NCBI GenBank assembly: GCA_037447655.1
Contig: JBBHKE010002414.1
Location: 99,169 to 163,168, forward strand
Direction of reading: 5' to 3'
DNA from: Zygnema cylindricum
Taxonomy: Eukaryota > Streptophyta > Zygnematophyceae > Zygnematales > Zygnemataceae
DNA length: 64,000 nt
Shown in pieces: positions 1 to 11,633 of the stretch; positions within the stretch are counted from its first letter, which is position 1; every line of letters begins with the position of its first letter. The notes under the pieces are model-generated. The model worked only from the letters and a program-made list of their open reading frames with translations, made no database searches and was not told the origin of the DNA. Position numbers and translations under genes: made by a program.

Positions 1-1150
1 ATGCGTGGTGGTACAACACAATAAGAGACGGTGTATCACAAAAAATGAGAGTATCCACGAGGCCTATTTACACGTTGCGAGGTATTTTCTTTGTAATAAA
101 AAAAAAACAAATTTAACAAACCAAAATGTGAAAATTTTTATTTAGTTTGGTACGGTTCGGTCTAGTTTCACTCCAAATTGGGTCCAGTGTAACTACACTA
201 CGGTTCAAATATCATCGTATCTCACATCACATGTTGTTGTTTGCTCCCCTCCTACGGTATTGAGTATAAACGGTACTTCTAAAACTTCGAAGTTTAAAAA
301 CGGTTGTGTAAACAATTAAACCCTTAGTAGTTTATATGGGAAATACAAATGACTCGTGCATAATGAAATATTTGTTTAGACAACCTTATTTGTGTAGAGT
401 GTGAGTCATTAAACGGTTTGGTGTAAAAATGTGAATCATTAAACTCTTTAAATGAAGATAAAAAGGTCCTCATAATTTTAATTTGGCATAGACTCCTAGT
501 GACTTTAAACTAAGATTGTTATTTTATAATTCCATGTTGGTCATAAAAAGTCAATGTTAAAATTAAACATCTGTATAGAAAAAACTAAGACAAAATTTGG
601 AACTTACTGTTGCAACATCAGTTTGCATTTGATTGAAACAACAACACACATGATAATAATGGTACGGCGTTTGTTAAAAAATAGGAAAATGAAAGAAAAC
701 ACATGGCTTGGATTTTATAACTTATATTTCACTTTTGATTTGTGATTCTTCAATTTATAAGGTTTTAAAAGATAATCTTTGAAATTTATGAGTGGTTCAA
801 AGGGAGGAGAAAGAACCAAAGTAAATACAAAAACATGGACAAATTAAAACGCTTAATTTTAAATAAGGTTTTGCCAAATGTGCATTGTGAACGTCATCAT
901 GTACTTGAAAGTTGAAATTAGAGGAAAAAAAAATAAACTGTAGCTTGAAACTTGAAGTTAAAAAAACTTTTTAGGAACTTGAGGACGACAATAATACCTA
1001 AAGAAGGCGACATACTTGGGATTTTGTACTTACCGTTTAAAGCCCCTAGAATTTATAAACGTTATACAGGCGCTGAAACGGGATTGAAGCATTTGTACGT
1101 TTGGTTAGTTAAACAGGCAAACGACATGTATGCCTCTATGTGATACATAA
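1..1150. other. AT-rich intergenic DNA, no gene seen
   Basis: No open frame longer than about 60 codons shows recognisable protein features, and no terminal repeats stand out. It lies upstream of a MITE that begins near 1151. I see nothing to annotate here. Confidence 0.5.
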
Positions 1151-2097
1151 TTCAAAGTAGGTGAAAGTAGGCCCAAACAATATGCCTATTGTATGCAAAA
1201 CATACAATATGACCTTAATGTTGGGTTATTGTCGTTTCGCGGTATTTTCGCGAAGCGATATACTAACATTTATTTGTTAGACGTGAAGTATCACGTCATC
1301 ATACAAAATGTACGACATCGTTTCACGGCGGTACTTTTTTTATCCACGAACGAATGTACTATTTCGTTTCGCGTGACTTTTGTTTTGCGTGCGCAGGTGT
1401 TCTATTTTCCGTGCATGTGTTTTTCGTGTGACGACACGTGTTTAAGTCAACGTTTGGAGTAAGTCGTTTCGAAGGAAAAAAACACGTGCTACTTTTTTTG
1501 TGGAAACGTTCTTGCAATGTGCATAATCAACTAGGGACAAACTTCGTCGCTACGCTAAGTTCTACTTGTCTTACCTTGTTGTCTCTCAGTGCAGAGTAGC
1601 GAGTACATAGGCAACAGTGTACATGTGCAGTGTATTATATCTTACATGATTAAATCTTAGAGGATTAGTCTTGGAGTAAGAGATTATTTAAAGAAAAGAG
1701 AGAAGAGAGAGAAGAGAGATGTTGTAAAGAGGCTTTGGCCATGAACACTTATAAATATTTTTGGCTGAATATTCCTCTTGTTTATTATGAGCTACCGCTG
1801 TGTAATGTTTTATGTATTGTGAATTTATTTGAGTGAATGTCTTTTACTTAAGATCCTACAATTAAGACCCATATTGTATTCGGACCTATTCGGACCAATT
1901 AAAACATTTCGGACCAAAAATTAGACCAATTAAAACATTCGGACCAAAAATTTGTATTCACACCGTCAGATTCGGACGATCGGACGGTCGCTGATCAAAG
2001 TAGCGATCTAAGAAGATCACATGAAAAGCCCATAACACAACTTATGATAAAGGCGCCGACCAAAGGCCTACCATAAAAACGCCTACTTTTGAACTAT
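1151..2097. mobile_element. MITE-like repeat R1, copy 1 (interrupted by a solo LTR)
   Basis: The ends are inverted relative to each other: the left end reads TTCAAAGTAGGTG, and the right end read in reverse complement gives TTCAAAAGTAGGCG. The same sequence, in the opposite orientation and without the interruption, occurs at 29687-30034. Shared stretches include the ACAATATGACCTTAA / AAGACCCATATTG junction and the GATCTAAGAAGATCACATG segment. No coding capacity is seen. Target duplications are not clear. Confidence 0.6.
1219..1860 (+). mobile_element. solo LTR (642 bp) inside R1
   Basis: The segment starts TGTTGGGTT and ends GATCCTACA, the 5'-TG...CA-3' form of LTRs. It is flanked by CTTAA (1214-1218) and ATTAA (1861-1865), a 5-bp target duplication with one mismatch. 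The related R1 copy near 29964-29975 is uninterrupted at this point, so it serves as an empty site. A TATAAAT box lies at about 1750. There is no internal domain, which fits an LTR left by recombination between the two LTRs of a full element. The orientation is inferred only from the TATA position. Confidence 0.75.
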
Positions 2098-2148
2098 GAT
2101 GTGATAACACATATACGGTAACTAGTAACCGCGATGTAACTATTGTAA

Positions 2149-2843
2149 GGGCGTGTCCCCATGTGTTCAAGTAAGGGTTTTTTCCCGTCGTTTACACAGA
2201 AAATGGGACTTCCTACTTGAAAATATTACGCCGTACGAAAAATGGGCAAAAACTCAAATACATTTTGCGTCATCTTGGAACTTGAAATGTACGGCGATTT
2301 GGCAGTATTATCATCGCGACCCACTTCCAGCTCATCTTCACACTTGTAATGAAATCAAATCGTGACCTGCTTTTAATCAAAATACTACCCTATTGACGAA
2401 TAGAAATCTTGGGTTGCACGCGTCAAAAGTTTTCATTTGTTTTTTTGCAGTTGGGAGAATACACGAAAAAAAATTGTTTGTCCGTTTGCTTATGTTGTCC
2501 ACTTGTGGGCGTCTACAAATGTCATTTTGTAGACGTAGGCGATTGCTTATGTCGTTCACGTGTGGGCGTCAACAAATGACAGTCGGCGTCGACAATTGTC
2601 CCAGTATGTCAGGAGCTCTTTGCGGCGTACAAATGTCCGCAGTTTGTTCCGAGACCGTTGGCGTCTACAAATGTCAGCAGCTTGGGTTTCGCAAGTATTG
2701 GCGACGTTTACAGCTGCCACATATTCAAAATAATGAACGCGCAAGTAACGATTCACATAGGCACACTTTGAAAAGTACACCGTAAAATCAGCGCTAAATT
2801 CCAAAATAGCGTTTCAAAATATCGGTTACATGGGAACACGCCC
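2149..2843. mobile_element. PIF/Harbinger-like MITE (695 bp)
   Basis: The left terminus is GGGCGTGTCCCCATG, and the right terminus in reverse complement is GGGCGTGTTCCCATG. The element is flanked by TAA on both sides (2146-2148 and 2844-2846). A 3-bp TAA/TTA target duplication with GGGC/GTG-type ends is the hallmark of PIF/Harbinger elements and Tourist MITEs. No transposase frame is present, so the element would be non-autonomous. The interior holds a short repeat array, listed separately. Confidence 0.72.
2505..2682 (+). repeat. GGCGTCTACAAATGTC-type repeat array within the MITE
   Basis: At least four degenerate copies of a 16-bp word (GGCGTCTACAAATGTC, GGCGTCAACAAATGAC, GGCGTCGACAATTGTC, GGCGTACAAATGTCCG) occur in about 180 bp. 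One copy sits beside an inverted GTAGACG word. Repeated short motifs inside DNA-transposon ends are often transposase-binding sites; that role is inference here. Confidence 0.5.
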
Positions 2844-3176
2844 TAAGTTGAATAAGAAATCGCATCACCACGTAGGAAATTTAAGAATGGCACGTGGACA
2901 TGGTATAGCTCGAATCGTCAGCCCGACTACAGCCAATGCGGATCCAGTAGGATGGGAGTCCTCAGAGTCAACACTCAAGATAATTTGTCGAGCTCACTAT
3001 ATCCGCGATCGAAGGTGTAAAATATCGAACTGAAAGGAGATGGAGACGGGAACGGCTGGATTTGCAAGGTGGATCTACGTACATCCCATGACAAGCAGTG
3101 GACAAATACCACGTGGAAACAAATAGCAGATCCTATGCCACGTTTTCTAAAGGTTCCACGCTCTTAAATATCTGGT

Positions 3177-3395
3177 TGTGCTGTTCACATCGACGGCTCA
3201 GTGCTTTTTTGCACAAAGCCGAGTAAAAGTCGAGTCCGTGCTGTTCATCTCGATATCTTCCTTTTCAACAAACCGAGCGATGTTCCTGTCTTGAGTTTCA
3301 CTTTTATCCTTTACTGTCGAACGTGCAAGTCTACCAAGAACAGAGCAAGATTGTATTGTCGATTTCCTGTCTGTTCATTTTACGAGACAACCACC
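3177..3395 (+). promoter_or_regulatory. probable 5' leader/promoter-proximal region of PFP-beta
   Basis: This stretch lies directly upstream of the PFP-beta start codon. It contains an imperfect direct repeat about 61 bp apart, GTGCTGTTCACATCGACGG and GTGCTGTTCATCTCGATA. A TTAAATAT word at about 3165 could act as a weak TATA element. The transcription start cannot be fixed from sequence. The ATG at 3396 has the good context CCACCATGG. Confidence 0.35.
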
Positions 3396-6300
3396 ATGGT
3401 TGCTGCTAATGGAACCACCTTCAACTCAGAAGCCCTCGAAGTAGTAGCTCCTCCTGCTAAGGAATATTCTGTCTACAGCAAGCTTCAAGCTGAGCGCCTG
3501 GAATACAAACCATGTTTGCCAAAAGTATTACGAGGAAGTTACCGAATTCAACATGGCCCAGCCACATCTGCAGCTGGAAATGCAGGTAGTTTTTCTTATC
3601 GCTCAAAGAAATACAAATTCAAATTTTCCATGCGGCCTTCACTTTCATCCATCACCTGTGGACAATCTCTGTTGTTTTTATCGCTATTTTTCGGCACCTT
3701 GCTGTCATATACCTTTTTCTTTATTTTTTCTGATGTTCATTGGTATAATGCGGGATGTCGTTGAGGTGGAAACTTCCTTCTTCCACTGTGTTACTCACAT
3801 ATGTATGCCGTTTTTTTTATTTGACCAGATGACATTTCTAAACTTTTTCCTCGCCTTTACGGACAGCCATCAGTCGAGCTGGTTCCTGAATCTTCAGAGA
3901 CTGCAACAACAAAGAACGGACCGTTGAGAGTTGGGGTGGTACTTTCTGGAGGTCAAGCACCAGGAGGTCACAATGTCATTGCAGGAATATATGGTGGGTA
4001 CTGTTTCTTTCTTTCTTGCTCTCTGTGCGATCTGATGCCACTTTCTTTTTCAGAGCATCGAGTAGATTTTTTTGTGAGAGCGTTCTCTCTGTAGATTAAG
4101 CATTTCACTGAACTGGATATTTTTATTCCATAGTTTATCCGACTTTACCTTTTATTCTTGATTCTGGTGCAATTGGAGCCTCATCTCTGTGTTTAACGTG
4201 CTACAAGGTTCTATGGCTTCACAGCTACTTTCTGGGCTTGCTTGTGGAAGTTGACAATTTTCTGAAATTTGCACAGATATTTGTATTTGCTTTTGGTTTT
4301 CAAAATACGACGGATGAAACGTGCTGTTCAATCCAATTAAACCGAGCTGAATCACATGTATGTGCTATAGTGTGATAATATTTTATGAACCTGTCGCAAT
4401 GCTGGATGATAATTTGCAGGGATAATGTAGGAATAAATCTTAAATGTGAAATTCTCAATTGCATTGTGCAGATTTCCTTCAAGAGAGAGCTCCTGGAAGT
4501 GTATTGGTGGGTTTTTGTGGCGGTCCGGCTGGAATTATGAAGAATAAAGCTATTAAGATTGATGCTCCATATCTGTATCCCTACAGGAATCAGGTGAGTT
4601 TTTTTTTATAGTATAGGATTGTTTAATCGGTCTGGAAGGATACGGACAAAAATTATATATATTCTAACAATGTAGACTTTTCCACAACGAAAAATTGCAC
4701 GGCAATAGCGCAATGGCTGTAAGATAGTCCACATTTAACATGAACCTGAACGGATTGGGGTAGAAATGCTCGAATACCGATTAGTGCAAGGCACTTAGTC
4801 GCAACTAACAACTAAAATTTAATTATGAGTCTTCCTATGGTTGCAGGGAGGCTTTGACATCATTTGTAGTGGTAGGGACAAGATCGAGACACCTGAACAG
4901 GTATTACTACCATAATCTCCTGTTTGAGTAAATACCAAACGCTTCTATTTTTTTTTGTTTGTTTGTTTGATTTGAAATTTGTTGTGCAATTTTTTTGGCG
5001 CACCTCAAGGTGTTTGCATCATCAGCTTTTTAGTAAAGTTAACTCATCTCAAGCCTCCGTACACGGACTTGCAGTTTCTGCAAGCAGAGGAGTCTTGCCG
5101 AAAGCTGCAACTTGACGGTCTGGTTGTGATTGGAGGAGACGACTCGAATACCAATGCCTGCTTGCTTGCTGAATACTTCAGGTGAAGTCTTGTTTAACTT
5201 TTTCTGAAATTTACGTGGGTGTAGATTTCTCTGAACAACCATTGAATTCCAGTATTATTGTTCTTTATTAATTTACAGTAAACATTGTTTGTAGGCCGAG
5301 CACAATAAAGCTATCTGGATTTGTGATTGCAGGTCAAAAGCCATGCACACTAAGGTCATTGGCTGTCCCAAAACCATTGATGGGGATCTTAAATGTAAAG
5401 AAGTTCCAACCAGCTTTGGCTTCGACACCGCTTGCAAGGTCTGTTTTTTCTTGCACTCCTTATTCAAGTGCTCTCCATTTTATTTTCCCAACGCTCATTT
5501 TTGTTACGACTTGGTCCATGTAAGAAATCACAACATCCATTCCATGGCGATGTCATATGGTACTCCTTGCAGATGATTCTCTCATTCTGTTAACCTCAAC
5601 TTTTATCAACGCATTGATGCTCGTAAGCCAATGCTACCTACCTCGGTTATCCATTTTAATCTTTATGTATTCAGGATAATTATTCATGCGATCTTTAAAT
5701 CCTTGGTCTAATTTGGCAGACTTACTCTGAAATGATCGGCAACATAATGATGGATGCACGATCGGCCGGAAAATATTACCATTGTGAGCTTCGCACATGA
5801 TAATTTTTAGGATTATCCACGCTTAAAACGCTGTCATGCCACTGCTGAAGAATTGGTTCACCTATTACACAAGCAGGAATCTTGAGAATGAAATCCTAAA
5901 GTTAGCATTTGAAGAATTTTATGGTTCAAACATGTTAATGAAATCAAGATGTTTGGTCTCTTGTTTGATTGAGTGACAAAGGATCTATTTTGCTGCTCCA
6001 TTGCTTCTCTGTGTAGACAGTTTTAGGCTTCCATTAAAAGAATAGTTGACATAACGGCCTTTTTTGGTTTTCAGTTGTACGTCTAATGGGTCGAGCTGCT
6101 TCTCACATCACTTTGGAGTGTGCTCTTCAAACTCACCCAACTGTGGCAATAATCGGCGAGGAGGTATGGTGTTACCTCATCAAAGAGCTTTGTATTTCAT
6201 AACCAGCTGTTTTTTTCGCCTTCTGACATTAGAATATGAACTTTGACTGGAGCAAGATGTTATGTAAACTTCTATTCCTGAGAGGCCAGGTTTCTATGGG

Positions 6301-9300
6301 TTTGGTGTTGCTCCTTTTTCTAGTGTTAAAGTATGTTGAGATATTAACAGAAACCTTGCATGGACAGGACAACCGGGTTCGAGTTTTTCTACCTCTTTGC
6401 CCAGCTTACAACTGAAGCAAGTCCAATTTTGACAATGTCTGGTCCTTCCATTTGATTTTGTTGACACAGCAGCTCCCTGAAAGCAACCTTTTCAAGTTAT
6501 AAAGCCTATTTGGAAAAGCAATAACATCGTGTATCTCTTGCAGGTTGACCTCAAAAAGCAGACTCTACGTCAGGTGACGAGCTCTCTTGCAGATGTGGTA
6601 GTAGAGAGAGCTAAAAGAGGTCGGAATTATGGAGTTTTTCTCATTCCAGAAGGCCTCATCGATTTCATCCCCGAGGTAAAGCACCTTCTGAATTACAAGT
6701 CCTAGCTATAATCTTTAACTTTACATGCTTACTGCAAGCTCTGACATGCAAGTAGACAGGTAGTTTGCGTATTTATAATAGCATGCCATTCTGGATGGGT
6801 CCAGATCCATCATCTTGTTTCAGAGCTGAATGAAATATTGGCAAAATCAGAGGTGGATGAGGAAGGAACTTGGAAGGCACAGCTTTCAACACCTCAGCGT
6901 CATCTATTTGAGTCTCTTCCTCCTGGCATCCAGCAAGAGTTGCTGTTGGAGAGAGATCCCCATGGGAATGTCCAGGTGAGAGTCCTCCCACCGCTTGATT
7001 GTCTTTTTATGACATAAACTTTATGTCCCTTGCGCTATTTTGACCCTGTGGCAGAAATTTGTGGAGGAACTTACATAGCTACATTGAGCACTGAAATGCC
7101 AAAGTTTTCCTTGCTAAAAGCTAAGTTCAAGAACACGAAGGGCAGTCAACAACTAGAATCTTGACATGCTGGTTATTGAACCGCCAGAATCAGCCTGAGT
7201 CAGAATCTGTCACTGTTTTACACTGGAGCAGAGTTGAGGGAGGCTTCGCGATTAGAATTGCCAATTAGTCGGAATTTGTTTGTGGAAGTATACAAAAATT
7301 GAAGAACGTCTGATGGTTCCTTGGAAAAATTACTAAATGTTAGTAGACACAAGAGGTAGGCATGTGTCCTTCAACTACATTTTGTGACTTCGTGGTGTCT
7401 GTAATGATCCGTATGGCAGGTTGCCAGAATCGAGTCTGAAAAGATGCTGATCTCCATGGTGGAAGCAGAGCTCCTTCTCCGTCAGGATGAGGGTACTTAC
7501 AGTGGAAATTTTCAGGGCCAGGCACACTTTTGTGGGTAAGTGAAGGAGCTCATTAACTCGGACAATTTTGAGGCCCAGTTTTACTGGTAACTAGCTAAGC
7601 TCGTCCTCATATTGAGCCTCCATTTGAGCCACAACACATTGGTAGCAGATTGCTTAGCTTACGACTAAAGGATACATTGTAACAGAACTCGACAATTTAT
7701 GTGCTTAAGTTGTGAACAAGCTTTGAACATTGGCAAAAGACTGACACATCATACAAACTCCGAAGCGATAGATAAAAAAAATAAGTTTAGATAACATAGC
7801 ATGACCAAATTGGTCAGTTTCAAGCTCTTACATGAGGACCTTTTTTGGTACAGATACGAAGGACGTTGTGGCATGCCCACCAATTTTGATTCTACATACT
7901 GTTATGCCTTAGGCTATGCCGCTGGTGCTCTTGTGCAACTGGACCAAACTGGCCTCATTGCATCGGTAAGTAACACATTCTTCAATATAGAGAATTTTGC
8001 CTTGGAAAAAACAATAACTAAAGAATCATTCTGACAATTGTGGAGTCAGACCATGTCGTGCTCCCTTATGAGGGGTAGAATTTGATTGAGATCCGTTGTG
8101 GTTGGGGAGTAAGTTAGAGCGATGATGTCTACTTCATAAATGGTGATTGTGGTGGTCTTTGTTTTCTGTGGATGGCCAGGTTGGACACCTGCTTAAGACT
8201 GCAGAAGATTGGACAGTGGGTGGAACAGCTTTGACTTCACTTATGGATGTGGAGCGACGCAAAGGTAGTTAGCCTTTAACCATGCTGGCAGTTTTTGTCT
8301 ATTTTCCTCTTAAGAGTTCAAGCCCCAACAAACTGGGAAATTCAATGAAACCCTCAGCGTTCTCTGGACCTGCGTTTACTGAAGCAAATTGTTATTCAGT
8401 GACGTTACATAGATTTTGTCCGATCCAGTATTGGTGTGTTTTATTTATGTATATTTCATTAAACTTTTTTGTTATGGATCCACTGATGTACTATTTTTTG
8501 TTCATCACTTTGAATCAAAATGTTAGAGCCATCGATCCTAGGAGCAGAAGACATGTAGAATTTCAAGGTTAGGCCACACGAATGAAAAGCAAGCTACAAT
8601 AGCAAATGGATATCTTCACTTGGGGACATTGGATTGCCTTAAGTATTCATTTGTATCAACCGAAGCACAACCTCAGCAAGCTAGATCAAGAAAATGGAAG
8701 CAGTTAGAGAGTTAGAAACCGGTTGACAAAATTAAACCCCCTTCCTTCTTGCAGCAGAACTTCCAAACATGCTCTGGTAGATTTTTAAAAAAGAGTTTGG
8801 GGCATTTATGTCTATGCAGTTTAAACAAATAGCCAATTTACATGTTTGTCTGATGGCTTAAACTCCAGATTACTCATGTCATTGAAAAGGACAAGATTGA
8901 CAATACGTTGTATTAAGGCAGTATTATGGCTGTATTATTTCTTGTGTATTATCTGACTTTGGCCAATGTATACGAATGCAGGGAAAAACAAACCAGTCAT
9001 TAAGAAGGCCATGGTTGAGCTTGACGGTAAGATTTGCTCCATCAGTTTAACATCATCTTGTTTATGGTGTAAGAGATGCTGCTGCTTCTTTCAGTTAGAC
9101 TGTTGACCTATGTTATCTGTGCGGTTATCCTCTCTTCCAGTCTCACGTCATCGCAGCTCACTTCTCACCGCTGTTCCTGTGGTCGGTTGAACAGGCGCCC
9201 CATTCAGAAAATATGCCTCGCTGCGAGAAAAATGGGCCTGTGAAGACTGCTTTCGGAGTCCAGGTACATCAAGGGCGTTATCTCCACACGGCAGGGGAAC

Positions 9301-9525
9301 GGGAAGTAGTAAAATGCAAAAGCAGATAACTGCATCTTACATGGATGTTGACGATATGGTTTCCTGTTTTTTGATTTGATTTCTGCATTGCTTTTTGTTG
9401 AGCTTCACATTTTTATAATTTCCAGAAAATTTCTCCTGTTGCTGTCTGTAGGTCCAATCCAATTTTCAGGTCCGACTGCAGACGACACAAATATTACTCT
9501 ACAACTGGAGCTGGAAGAAAGATGA
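3396..9525 (+). CDS. PFP-beta: pyrophosphate--fructose 6-phosphate 1-phosphotransferase, beta (catalytic) subunit; 16 exons
   Basis: Catalyses the reversible PPi-dependent phosphorylation of fructose 6-phosphate in the cytosol. Coding exons: 3396-3585, 3829-3993, 4472-4593, 4847-4900, 5075-5181, 5333-5438, 5720-5783, 6075-6163, 6544-6675, 6805-6975, 7420-7535, 7854-7965, 8180-8264, 8982-9026, 9195-9263, 9452-9525. Every intron is GT-AG, the phases agree, and the sum is 1701 nt (566 residues plus TGA), the usual plant PFP-beta length. Visible motifs: [10 protein letters not shown] (about residues 104-113), GGDDSNTNA (197-205), PKTIDGD (225-231), MGRAAS (274-279), [10 protein letters not shown] at the end of exon 9 and YEGRCG (440-445). 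The second Asp of GGDD and the Lys of PKTIDGD are the residues that mark PPi rather than ATP use. No stop or frameshift is seen, so the gene looks functional. The start gives the expected N-terminal length and has CCACCATGG context. Confidence 0.96.
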
Positions 9526-10206
9526 TTAGGTTGTAGGTGAGGTTAATAATTTCGAATTGTACTTTAGCAAAAGTGTTAAAAAGGTTCGGTTATTTTATTT
9601 TCTTCTTAGCAATGCTCCAAAAGTAGCGGTTGCACTCTTAAAGCAAGGAAAAAAAAGACTGAGACTTGCGTGTATATGCTTTCTTAAAAAAGATTGAATA
9701 ATTATGAGAAGAGGTTTGACTTGGGTTTATTTGAAGTTTTACACCTTGATCTGGATTTTCATGCCCTAATACTTTTTGTTTGCTTGGCTTCTCTTTGATT
9801 TTCCTGAGAGTTGTCACCTTATGTACAGTATAGTTTATTTACCAGATAACATAGGAGCACGACAGTCCAATGTTGTTCATATAAACCTACAAATCAGCAC
9901 AAGCAAATATTCAACTAAGTTAATGCATCTGCTCGAAAGTTGAGAGGGCCTTGTTTCATACGGAGTCATGGATCCCCAAAAAAAAGAATCATATCCTGGA
10001 GTCTCCATCCTAACACTTTCAGGTGATAATAGATAAAAGTGGTATTCGGATCACACAAACAAGCTAATATTGTGGTCCTCTTACTCATTAAACAACAATA
10101 AATTTGGGCGTTGGCACTATCAGAATGACATAAGAGGACCACAATGTGCTAAAACATGTCTTGGTAAACAAAGCTTTGATCGACAATGTCATGTTGCTGT
10201 GTTAAC
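9526..10206. other. 3' flank of PFP-beta, no further gene seen
   Basis: AT-rich sequence after the PFP-beta stop that should contain its 3' UTR and poly(A) site. AATAAA-like words are present, but none can be chosen with confidence. An inverted pair, TTGTGGTCCTCTTA (about 10070-10083) and AAGAGGACCACAA (about 10131-10143), could form a stem. Confidence 0.35.
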
Positions 10207-11004
10207 TAATGTTGTGTATCGGTAAAAAAATTATCGCGATAACACCAATACTGATAGTTATCAGTTATCGAATGGTCAGAGGTCCCGATATATCGGTCCG
10301 AGACCAAGAAATTCCATATCGGCGATAACTTAAAAAAATGTAGTATGCATACGGTAGTACTTTATAACATACTGTATTATATTACGGAGTGTATATAGCG
10401 TGGCATGCCACGTATAAGAATCTGTTCCGTAGCTGTTTAGCAGGAATTTATTACGGACAGCAGCACATAAACGTTGACAAATTTAAAACAATACTTTATA
10501 GTTCTAAGACTATAGTACCGAAACGAAAATATTAAATTACGTTGTAAATTTGTAAATCAAACTTTTTCGAAAAACAGACGAACAGAGCTGCCACCATGGA
10601 AGTGATATGAGGGCGTAACTAACCTTGCAAAAAAAAATAACAGTCAAAAGGACATTCTGGACGGGTATGGCAACGTGGAACCCAAGTAAAACCCCCTTAA
10701 ATTATAAATAACGAAGGAAATGTCGTGATTTTTTACCGAAATCGGGGGGGAAGGGGGTCCGCGGCGCGTCCGGGGAATAACACGTACAGTTGAGTATACT
10801 GACCGTACATTTATCTGTACGGTCCGTACAGTTATCGTCGATAGTTCTCGATATCGGTGTTATCGCCAATAAACAACCGATATTATGGGTTAGATATCGA
10901 CGATAACACCGATAATGATATATCGTACCAATATATCGATTATCGGCAACTCGAAAAAAGTCCCATATCGGTTATCGGCAAATCCATACCGACACACAAT
11001 ACTA
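10207..11004. mobile_element. hAT-type MITE, family TAGTGTTGTGTATCGG, copy 1 (798 bp)
   Basis: The left end is TAATGTTGTGTATCGGTA, and the right end in reverse complement is TAGTATTGTGTGTCGGTA. The 8-bp flanks are GTGTTAAC (10199-10206) and GTGTTTAC (11005-11012), a target duplication with one mismatch. Both subterminal regions are dense in CGATA/TATCG words that can pair with one another. No transposase frame is present. The 8-bp duplication and TA(G)...-type ends place it in the hAT superfamily. Confidence 0.8.
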
Positions 11005-11014
11005 GTGTTTACTG

Positions 11015-11151
11015 TCAATGATAATAAGCTGAAGGCAGTTGATTACAAACGTCTTGGGAAAATAAACTATCTACCAAGTCGTTAAAAAGAGAGCCAGGCT
11101 TGTCAAGCTGTTCTCTCATATTTCCAGCATGCCATGATGGCAACTCATAGC
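11015..11151 (-). CDS. candidate lone terminal coding exon, unidentified
   Basis: On the minus strand a polypyrimidine tract and an acceptor-like GTGGGAACAG precede an open stretch of about 45 codons ending in TGA at 11015-11017. It includes YELPSWHAGNMREQ and GSLFNDLVDSLFSQ. The composition is protein-like rather than low-complexity, but I do not recognise the family. No convincing upstream exon can be joined; a retroelement fossil occupies the next 650 bp upstream. The hAT-type MITE lies 10 bp downstream of the stop. It may be the remnant of a disrupted gene or chance. Confidence 0.28.
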
Positions 11152-11633
11152 CTGTTCCCACAGAAAAAAAATTCACTTCCGCAACAGTCAGACATTCGAA
11201 TAATGTACGGCTTTCTAAGCACCGACTTTGTAGATTTCACAAGTTCTCGAAAAACCCTACAAACGAACTTCCTCAAAATATTGCCGGATATAGAAGTAGG
11301 TTAAAAGTTGCGTCTTTTTGTGAAACAGTGGTAACCCGAAAAGCTGACGTAGCAAAAACAACATCCGAACGGCTATTTCGTTGTTTTCGCGCGAAAAATA
11401 TGCATGACTTTGAGCCACCGTCGTCGTCCTTCGAACATAGTAGATTTGAAAATTTGCAGGCTTGTTTTCGCGCCTTTGTTTGATGACGTCAAAGCGTGTG
11501 ACGTGTCATAGGACACCTTCGATCGGAGTTACGTGCCAGAATTTTGGTGTGAACGACACCCGTTTTCCGATGAGTTTTCGGAAAATCATCGGAATGGGCA
11601 AAAAGTTACAAATGCTCCGGTGGGAATAGGCCA

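Noticed and set aside
2393-2804. Overlapping frames of about 130 and 82 codons on opposite strands
   Set aside because: Both lie inside the Harbinger-like MITE and follow its internal repeats; no domain is recognisable.
4152-4482. Minus-strand frames within the PFP-beta gene
   Set aside because: They lie in intron 2 and have no protein features.
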